64,000 bases of DNA, taken from Branchiostoma floridae. Taxonomy: Eukaryota > Chordata > Leptocardii > Amphioxiformes > Branchiostomatidae. Under the pieces are notes generated by a model. It saw only the letters and a list, made by a program, of their open reading frames with translations, did no database searches and had not been told where the DNA came from. A program made the position numbers and the translations under genes. Positions 12,027 through 20,800 of the stretch are shown here, piece by piece. Position 1 is the first letter of the stretch. The number at the start of each line of letters is the position of its first letter. The stretch lies in the NCBI RefSeq assembly GCF_000003815.2, contig NC_049983.1:26711278-26775277 (forward strand), in the 5' to 3' direction.

Positions 12027-12333
12027 TGAAGGCTAGACATCCAGGTAATAAGGTACGCAAAATACTCTGACAAGCAACTGGTCATAATCTAAAAATCGAT
12101 ATGCAAATGAGATGAAGACAATTTGATGCAAGTGAGATAATTAGTTCCTGTTTGAAATACAGGACGTAACGTTTTGTCATGGGAGGGGGCAGTTAAATCC
12201 CATTTGCCGAAAAGTTTCATACTCGTACGTAGGCCTCCTTTCCAATCTCTCCAGTGTCACTTATAACGGATGTTATCTAAAACGTCTGACCGTTCCAAAA
12301 CCAAATCCACTTGCTTGAGTAAAATACAACTTG
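12027..12333. mobile_element. Family B inverted-repeat element, diverged copy
   Basis: The left end has CTAGACATCCAGGTAATA and a CAAGCAACTGG block. The right end has CGTCTGACCGTTCC and CCACTTGCTTGAGTAAAATA, which is the inverse of the left motif. The same parts occur at 15204-15330 and 55445-55595. Confidence 0.5.
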
Positions 12334-14111
12334 ATCATATGAAATACGTTAAGAAATTTTCATACACAGCCCAGCCGTAGCGACATAGCCGTAGTAATGG
12401 ACGGTGGATGATATAATGATATAATAAACATGATAAAAGAAATGTTCATTCATCAGGCTCGTGTTAGCTGTCCTCCGGGTACAATTACAGACCGGAACAT
12501 CTCCAGCCTGCTCCGATGTCAGGGATGTTTGGCAGGCCTTCAAATCGGCCTTGACTTTCCTTGGGATGGTTGGTCGTATATTTCCCCTCTATAAGTAGCG
12601 GTAAGCATTTATTTTCTTTTATTCAGTGCTTTTATTGATGCTCGCACAAAAACGCAGCGCTTATGACTGCAACGCGCTACTAAAAACATCAATATAAGTA
12701 TAAGTATAAAACATACAGAAATACAATATGGATAACGGAAAAGTTATCACAAGCAATGCAAGTTGATCTCTCATGAAAATCTGTACCATCAATTAAAGAG
12801 TTTTGCCGGCTTGGAACTCACACCTGCAACTGCCGTCTGGAATTCGAAGAAAATTATTTCAAATTGCAAGGAAATGTACATCACATAACTCATAATTCGT
12901 CAGGTTTATACATTTCAGGCTTGGCACTGTGTACTCATTTATTTTGGCAGCAGTGTTTGCAGTTCGGGGATAAAACAATTTTGCAGACTGAGTATAATAG
13001 AAATGTAAAACAGATACTTGCGATGTTATGATTTCATTGCCGTGAAAACCCCGACTTCAAAATAGAATTACAGTGAGCATTCATTTTAATACTCATTATT
13101 ACGAATCTCCATCTAAGAACTAGTAACAGCGTATCTAATGGCGTAGTAATCAGTAACATCACCACAGTAGAGCTTCGCTCGCTCATGGAGGACAAGGCTG
13201 AGTGGAGCAGAAGGAATAATTGCGCCCCGTGAAGGCATCTCTGAAGATGTCCACGTTCAAGGTTCAAGGTTCAATGGCGTAGTTGAAGATAGAAGTTGTG
13301 GATGGTGAGCCGGCCCTGATGTGTACGGACCAATTTCTTCTTCTTCTTCAAATAAAAGCCCCAATTTACCCCACGCTCATTTTCTTAGTAACACGGCAGT
13401 TGAATTGTGCGAAACACATACACGACAATCTCAAGATTGCCAACTGTGTAACCTTTGTAATTGTGACCGCGCTATTATCCCGTATTGCGGCAACCAATCG
13501 CCGCTGTCATTTCAAAAAGTTTCTCCAAATCGCGAGTGACGTTTGTGACAGGTGTCCCCAGGTAACCCGCTACGTTTGACGTTCCTCAAAGTTTTACCGC
13601 AGGTGTCACACAGTCGAGGTCACCGCCGATCGATCGAGAAGACTGAATCATTAACGACATGAGCTTAGATGCAGCAGAGTGTCCCCCTTTTGATTTAATG
13701 TGCATTTATATGCACAGTGATGATCCGTGAAGGTGACGAGAGCGATAGATTTCATCACACCTTTTCCAAAGCAGGCTGACACCGATGGCGAACTATGACT
13801 CGACAGTTTGCTCAACGAAACGTGATAAAAACGATTTTCATTACGCATTGCTGTCTTGTCAATCATAATAACACATCTTCAATCCTATGTAAACCATAAC
13901 TCGAGATATCAAACCCGGAAGTTCCGCTGCAGTACCGTAACAAGCGGCTATGGGGCCCAAAATTTAATCGCTTTCAGGTCTCATCAAGACCTACCCACAT
14001 ACCGAATATCAATACAATTCACGCAGGCGTTCTAGAGTTATGCTGGTGTTCAACACACAAACAAACAATCACACAAACGTTACCCAAAATATGACCTTCT
14101 TGGCGTAGGTA
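12334..14111. other. No gene recognised
   Basis: Open frames are under 100 codons and lack family resemblance or paired splice sites. A short TTCAAGG duplication sits near 13256. No RNA gene was seen. Confidence 0.35.
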
Positions 14112-14585
14112 AGGCCACGTTGATTTGATTATATGGATGACATCCGCGCTCGCACCAATTTTCGGCCATTTCCAAAAAAAAAAGTTTTCGACCACACAAT
14201 AAATTGTGCAAAGCAGCTGTAAAATGAGCACATTTATTCCGTAGATTGAAAAAAAAGTATCGGAAAACAGATAACTAATTCCATATATAGAATGCCAAAA
14301 TGAATCTAAAGTCAAAGAATAAGATGTGAAAGGACGGAAAGAAAAAAAATATATATTGTTGGTTGGGGGAGGTACCAGTACAGAAAATTCACGTCCAGAG
14401 GATCATGGTATACCATACTATGTGTGTTTAGTCCTATGTTCAACCTTCCTGGCCACTTTGATTTCATACTGAAGGCAATTTTTTTTTTTTTTTTTTTGGC
14501 CAAACTTTTTTTTTTTATTCGCTCGCTCGCATCAGTTTTGGAGTTCCCGTAGGATGTCATCCATATAATCAAATCAACATGGCCT
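14112..14585. mobile_element. Family D inverted-repeat element (about 474 bp)
   Basis: The left end reads AGGCCACGTTGATTTGATTA followed by TATGGATGACATCC. The right end is its inverse (GGATGTCATCCATATAATCA ... CATGGCCT). Homopolymer T runs lie inside. A second copy with the same ends is at 36771-37147. Subterminal GCTCGC motifs occur on both sides. There is no coding capacity. Confidence 0.75.
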
Positions 14586-15038
14586 AATGATAAAATCAAG
14601 GTCCACACAGGTCGCTGTACAGTCTCTCAGCGACTGCCGTGAAGTGGAAAAAGGGACCATTAGATAGTCAAAGCTGGCGTCAAATGTATTCCGGCAGTGT
14701 CATGGAGTCGACTACTCCATAACGGTATTATGGCAGTTTTGACGGCACACCTGGCCGATGAATGAAAGTTTATTCATAAGTTCGTTCCCAGAGGCTAATT
14801 GCGAGTACCTGGTAGACGCATAGGGGACAAACAGGTGACAATTGACAGTGATAAGTACTATTGAATACTATTGTTCGCTAAATCTATTCAAGTTAAGTTT
14901 GGTCGATGGCTTCTTTCTTTGAAGGAGGGGAAGCCCGACGGAAATTTTTGACTCTTCGCCGCTTAATTTTGTCACCACGAATAATCACCCATATGCATGG
15001 GGTTGGAGTGATTACTGTTGGGTTGGCCGTGGACTTTT

Positions 15039-15455
15039 TAATCTCCAGGCAGATTTACCAGTGTCATAAGATAGTATCAAAGATGACCAATGAGTGCAGC
15101 CGGCCACTGGGAATCTGCCCCCAGTCGGCTTGAAGAAAGGCTATTACTGGTAACATCCAATTGTTGCCTAATCAAAATGTGCTTGCTGAGTAGATGTACA
15201 TATTACGCCAAAAAGTAGTTACTCAAGCAACTGGATATGGTTTTCCAAAATATGGTTTTCCAAAACCATATCCAGTTGCTTGAGTAACTACTTTATGGCG
15301 TATCTTATTACCTGGATGTCTAACCTACATTGAGTAGATGTTAATTGTCTGGCGCGAATTTCCTATCAGCTCCGGACTGACTCCCTTTGGCCAGCTATAC
15401 GTCTTGGTCAGCTTTGATACTCTCTTATACCACTGGGACATCTGTCTGGAGATTA
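15039..15455. mobile_element. Family E inverted-repeat element carrying a nested family B foldback
   Basis: The left end is TAATCTCCAGGCAGATTTAC, followed by AGATAGTATCAAAG. The right end is the inverse (CTTTGATACTCTCTTATACC ... CTGGAGATTA). Other family E copies are about 172 bp, and the excess here is explained by the foldback at 15204-15330. Confidence 0.6.
15204..15330. mobile_element. Family B foldback: near-perfect arms of about 40 bp
   Basis: AGTAGTTACTCAAGCAACTG plus GATATGGTTTT is followed after a few bases by its inverse, ending in AGTAACTACTTTATGGCGTA. The copy then continues into TTATTACCTGGATGTCTAAC, the same terminal motif as at 12030 (inverted) and 55570. Confidence 0.7.
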
Positions 15456-15578
15456 CGGGATTCAGTCAGGCTACTCGACTATCAGGTTTTTCGTACCACA
15501 TTCGCGCCCAAATCTTGCCCACATGTCCCAAAACGGACGTCTGTACAAGCCTTCGTCAGCTCTTCCCATTGATTCCCC

Positions 15579-15750
15579 TAATCTCCAAGCAGATCCTACG
15601 GTAGCATATATAGTATCAAAAGCTGGCAGAGGAGTGGTGCCGGCTTAGGAGTGTGTTTCGCTGCCGTTCAAATGGACACCTCTTGGATGACTACACTTCT
15701 CGGCCAGTCTGGTACTATCTTATGCCATTGTAGGATATGCTTGAAGATTA
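15579..15750. mobile_element. Family E inverted-repeat element
   Basis: The left end TAATCTCCAAGCAGATCCTA and the right end (inverse, ending CTTGAAGATTA) form inverted repeats of about 48 bp that include AGTATCAAAAGCTGGC. It is 172 bp with no coding capacity. Confidence 0.65.
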
Positions 15751-16042
15751 CGATTCCCCGCCAGCCCTTCCCATCGATTCCCCGCGCGGACGCCGCGTCA
15801 GCGCCGCCGCGGGTTGATCTGCTGTCGGTCGGATCGGCTCGATCAGCGATAATTGGCGCGACGGATGGTCCGGGGGGTAGAGCAAAGCGTGCCGACGTGG
15901 CCAGATTGTCGGCGAGCAGGGATAGACGTATGGCCTGCCTGTATCTGACAGTGTGTGGTAGAGTAGGCCGCGTGACACATCAGCTTCGCAGGTCCGGGGG
16001 GGTGGGACACAAAGCGTGCCGACGCGCCGAGACTGACGGGTG
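15751..16042. repeat. Spacer repeat linked to family E copies
   Basis: GACGGATGGTC, GACAAAGCGTGCCG(A/G)C, GGATTGTCGGCG and CGTGACACA(T/C)CAGCTTCGCAGG recur in this order after the family E copies, at 15855, 16180 and 16484. Element plus spacer therefore behaves as a composite unit. Confidence 0.5.
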
Positions 16043-16180
16043 TAATCTCCAAGAAGATACTCCTACGGTAGCATGAGATAGTAGCAAAAGCTGGCAGAGG
16101 AATGAAGCCGACCTTGGAGTGTGTTTGGCTACATGGTAAATGGACACCTTCTGGCTGACCATAGGATCTGCTTGGAGATT
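16043..16180. mobile_element. Family E inverted-repeat element
   Basis: Inverted ends TAATCTCCAAGAAGATACTC and GGATCTGCTTGGAGATT. The interior keeps AGCAAAAGCTGGCAGAGGAA. Confidence 0.55.
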
Positions 16181-16311
16181 GTGACGGATGGTCGGGGGGT
16201 GGGACAAAGCGTGCCGGCATGGTCGGATTGTTGGCGGCTGGGAGTGACGTATGTATGGCCTGACTGTGATGTACAGTATCTGTGGTGTAGAGCGGGCGAC
16301 GTGATGTACCT

Positions 16312-16483
16312 TTTCTCCAAGCAGATCCTACGATAGCATACGCAAGTATCAAAAGCTGACAGGAGTGAAGTAGCTCTAGGAAAGAGTATGCTACCGGTGG
16401 CCGTCTGACCCCCTTTAGTCGGCCATACTCTTCGGTCAGGTTCAATACCATCTTATGGCACCGTAGGTTCTGCTTGGAGATTA
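16312..16483. mobile_element. Family E inverted-repeat element
   Basis: TTCTCCAAGCAGATCCTACG at the left and GTAGGTTCTGCTTGGAGATT at the right are inverted repeats; the 172-bp length matches the copy at 15579. Confidence 0.6.
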
Positions 16484-16544
16484 TGACGGATGGTGCAGTG
16501 GGTAGAACAAAGCGTGCCGACATGGCCGGATTATCGGCGCGCAG

Positions 16545-16675
16545 AGTGACGTATGACCTGCCTGCGTGACGTATGACCTGCCTGTGTGACGTATGACCTG
16601 CCTGTGTGACGTATGACCTGACTGTGTGACGTATGACCTGAGTGTGATGTATGAACTGCCTGTGTGATGTACTGT
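16545..16675. repeat. 20-bp minisatellite, about 6 units
   Basis: GTGACGTATGACCTGCCTGT repeats with a 20-base period (16546, 16566, 16586, 16606, 16626) and then decays. It lies inside the spacer repeat that follows a family E copy. Confidence 0.9.
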
Positions 16676-16857
16676 CTCTGACAGTGTGTTGTAGATAGGG
16701 CGGCGTGACACACCAGCTTCGCAGGCAAGCCTTGTGCACCAATGAACCAACTGCGCCGCCTGGCGGTTTTACCGTCCGTTACCGATTGTTCATGAAATCC
16801 GTAGTCAGCAACGTTACTATGGCTACGAACGACCAATAATCTATGTCTTGTGTTCCA

Positions 16858-17529
16858 CGTGTGGCTGTGCCTAGACTAACACTTACCTACCATCCTTCCA
16901 GGTGTGGCTGTCTCTAGACTAACCCGTACCTACCACCCTTACAGGTGTGGCTGTCTCTAGACTAACCCTTACCTACCGCCCTTACAGGTGTGGCTGTCTC
17001 TAGACTAACCCGTACCTACCGCCCTTACAGGTGTGGCTGTCTCTAGACTAACCCTTACCTGCCGCCCTTCCAGGTGTGGCTGTCTCTAGACTAACCCGTA
17101 CCTACCGCCCTTCCAGGTGTGGCTGTCTCTAGACTAACCCTTACCTACCGCCCTTACAGGTGTGGCTGTCTCTAGACTAACCCTTACCTACCACCCTTAC
17201 AGGTGTGGCTGTCTCTAGACTAACCCTTACCTACCGCCCTTACAGGTGTGGCTGTCTCTAGACTAACCCTCACCTACCACCCTTGCAGGTGTGGCTGTCT
17301 CTAGACTACGTGGCGAGCACGGCCTCCATCTTTAACCCTTACCTACCGCCCTTACAGGTGTGCCTGTCTCTAGACTAACCCTTACCTACCACCCTTCCAG
17401 GTGTGGCTGTCTCTAGACTAACCCGTTCCTACCGCCCTTACAGGTGTGGCTGTCTCTAGACTAACCCGTTCCTACCACCCTTCCAGGTGTGTCTGTCTCT
17501 AGACTAACCCGTTCCTACCACCCTTACAG
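16858..17529 (+). repeat. 43-bp minisatellite made of copies of the receptor exon's 3' splice site
   Basis: Fifteen units precede the real junction. Unit starts are about 16858, 16901, 16944, 16987, 17030, 17073, 17116, 17159, 17202, 17245, 17288, 17357, 17400, 17443 and 17486, and the true exon begins at 17530. Each unit holds a branch-point-like GACTAAC, a pyrimidine-rich stretch, CAG and the first 20 exon bases (GTGTGGCTGTCTCTAGACTA). The period is exactly 43 except at 17288, where the unit is 69 bases and carries 26 more exon bases. In the receptor frame each ordinary unit reads V-W-L-S-L-D and then TAA. Confidence 0.95.
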
Positions 17530-17802
17530 GTGTGGCTGTCTCTAGACTACGTGGCGAGCACGGCGTCCATCTTTAACCTGTTCGTGCTGAACCTTGACCG
17601 CTACTGGAGCGTGACGGACCCGCTGAAGTACCTGCGGAAGCGCACCAAGCGGCGCGCATCGGTACTGATCTCCATCGTGTGGTTCGCGTCTGCGCTCTGG
17701 ATCGTGCCCATCGTGGGCTGGCACCTCTTCGCCTCGGGCGGCGTCAGGACCGTTCCCAGCAACCAGTGCGACACAGAGTTCCACAGCGATTGGCTCTTCA
17801 AG
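17530..17802 (+). CDS. HRH1-like: H1-like receptor exon: TM3, loop 2, TM4, extracellular loop 2
   Basis: 91 codons in phase 0, from CTTACAG|GTGTGG to TTCAAG|GTAGTG. It covers Asp6, DRY at 23-25, the basic second intracellular loop, Trp57 and GW63-64 of TM4, Cys80, and the FK before TM5. Both exon edges are tandemly copied in the adjoining introns (16858-17529 and 17793-18060). Confidence 0.9.
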
Positions 17803-20800
17803 GTAGTGTCATCACATATCGACCGTCATAGACATGTAAAAGCATGTCTGCTCTTAAATGATGTCTTCTCTTAGATTCTGTTATCGTTTTGCTTCTATAA
17901 TAGTAGAATCTGAAAAATTTTAGCTCTTCAAGGTAGTGACTTCACATAGAAAGACATCGACATAGAAATACCATGCATACATTTTCTCATACGTTGTCTT
18001 TCTAGATTCTGTTATCGTTTTGCTTCTATAATCGTGGTAGAATCTAAAAAAATGTAAGCTACCAACAGAAACGTGGCTAACAAACACCTACATTAGTGCA
18101 GGTCAATCGCAGACTGTTGTTCTTGCATGTTACAGTTGATGCATTCTCTGTTACCAAGTTGTTTTCACCCACGTGACTGTGATGTCAGCACAGTCCGCCA
18201 TGTTGGATGATTTTACCTGGAAGTTGCTAGATGAATTTTCTGTACCCGTCCAGGTGGTGACGTCACTGCCAAACTTCTACATTCCCATGGTGCTGATGGT
18301 GTTCCTGTACGCACGGATCTATGACGAGGTTAGCAAGCGGCACAAAAACCTGACCGCGCACGTGGCCAGACCAAGCGGGACCGAAGAGGATATCAGGTAA
18401 CGTTTACTTAGCGGCCCCAAGCGGTCAGAGTAGAACTGCAGGGGTTTGTTGGTTGGTAAGTGTGTGTTTTTGACGAGGTCAGCAAGCGGCACAAGAACCT
18501 GACCAAGCACGTGGCCCGGCCTAGCGGCACCGAGGACGAAATCGGGTAACGTTTGCTTACCGCCCCCTCGCAGCTAGGGTAAAACTGCAGTGGTTTGTGT
18601 GTTGTTATGCGTGTGTCTATGACGAGCTCAGCAAGTGGCACAAAAACTTGACCGAGCACGTGGCCCGACCTAGCGGCACCAAGGACGAGATCAGGTAATG
18701 TTTACCTACCGCCCCTAGCAGGCAGGGTAGAACTGCAGGGGTTTGTTTGTTGCTACGCATGTGTCCATTATGAGTAATTTGACTTCAAGAATTCTTAAGT
18801 GTATTTGAGGCGTGTGTAGACTACCTGTAGTTTTTCTCCGCCTTCAAATGTCAATGATGCCCTAAACACAGTGGATAACAACCCATGCACTACCCCTACG
18901 GCCCCAAGAATGCGATGCAACTATCTTAACCTTTTTCTTACTTTGACCCAGGATGAACTCCACCGGCGTGCGTCGCTCCTCCTCCTCCTCCTCTCCTCTG
19001 CATCGCATCAAGATCGTCTTCAACGGGCCAACGGGCCTGGCCGAGTCCCCCGACCTCCTGCCGAAGTTTCCCGACGACAGGGAGAGGCTTCCGAAGTTTT
19101 CCGACGACATGTCGAAGTTTGCCGACGACGGGGAGGTACTGCCGACGTTTCCCGACGATAGGGAGAGATACAGCCGGCGATCTTCGAACCTGCTGACGGT
19201 GGACTGGACACCTTCCGACCCGTCCTTCCCTCCCACCGGATCCCGCAGGTTTGGTTTATTACCTCCGTGAAATGTCATGGAGGTTATGATCTACCCTGCG
19301 TTTGTGTGTGTGTCTGTCTGTGTGTCTGTCAACAAGATAACTCAAGAACGGCTAAGTGGATTGATTTCATACTTGGTGTGTTGGTAGGGTGTGATAAAAG
19401 CTAAAATTTTTTAGATTTTGGGCCCCCTAGCGGCTTTCCTTGATGCTACAGCGCAACTTCTAGTTTTGGTATCTTGTGTTCTGAACAAGCCATGGTCACG
19501 ATTTTGGGTGTTAGATAGCTCCTGTTTCGATCTCCATCAGCGATACATCACTACTCCTCCTGGAGTCCAGATTTAAATAATACAAAATATAACAACAGAA
19601 ATTTACAACAAAAGTATGACTTTGAATTAACAGAAAGCAAACATAGGATAAACTCGAAATCAGTAATAGACATACATCAAGGTAACGTAATATAAATCAA
19701 TTGTGTTCCGATTTATATGACCATATATCTATTGGAGTCAACAAAAAACTTGATAACATTAACTCAAAGTGGGATAGGTCGAATGTTAAGCAAAATGAAA
19801 CGTAATAGTAAATCAAAATACAATTTGTTCTGAAGTAATGAAACAGAGTGGTATTTGATAACAATTAAAGCAAAAATAGCAAAAAAGTACATGATAATAA
19901 TCATCTGATACAATCGAAATCTGTATATATTGCACACCACAGCAGAAGTCTTCCCTCTCCGTCTCGGGAGGAGCTCTACATCTTACGTCACAGCTGGCCG
20001 GAGTCTAAGATTGGGAACTCCTTGAGAAGAGACTCCGTCAGCAGCGGCGACTTTGAGGCGGACGCGGGGACCGACCAGCGCCGGAAGAGCCGGCGGGCCT
20101 CCAGCTGCACCCCCAGCGGGAAGAGTCTCGCCATCCTCCGCAAACTCAAGTTCCACTCACGGTGAGCTGCGATGCTGGGTTTTAGGGCTTTGTGCAATCT
20201 GAGATGATGTAAATTTCCCATTGATTTGTTTACTTCCGCTGCATATAACATAACTCTACATCAGAATGCTAAATTACCATGAAGGACGCTTTCAGTAAAG
20301 ACAATCTATTCTGCAACTTTTTAGATTTAGACAACTTTTCGATCCTACATCATATCTAAAAAATGTCATTTTACGTTCTTTCCTTCCGTCGTTCTTTCCT
20401 TCCTTCCTTCTTTCCCGCCTTCCTCCTTGCTTCCTTCCTTTTTCCCTTCTGTCCTCCCTTTCACATTTTTTTCCTCCTTCCGCCCTTTCTTTTTCCCCTT
20501 CTTCCATCTTTCCATCCTTTTGCAGGATCCACTCGGACCGAAAAGCCGCCAAGCAGCTTGGGATGCTGATCGGCTGTTTCCTGGTCTGCTGGCTGCCCTA
20601 CTCCATACTCTTCATGGTGGGTGAAAAGCAGCATATGTCTAATCGTCCAAAGTAGGATAAACTAATGTCAGACTGTATTGTCTTGTCATTCGTGTGTTGC
20701 CAAACCCTTTTGTATAACTAAACTCACACAACAACTACAGAACGACTTCTTGATATCTGTATCTATATAGCCTTCGGCACAAACACCAGTTTAACAGGCG

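Noticed and set aside
15843-16742. 299-codon minus-strand open frame
   Set aside because: It runs through family E elements, spacer repeats and the 20-bp minisatellite. Its translation is repetitive (SHRQVIRHTGRSYVTQ-like) and has no domain.
18862-19278. 138-codon minus-strand frame over the receptor loop exon
   Set aside because: Antisense shadow of the loop 3 exon, created by its in-frame repeat and serine run.
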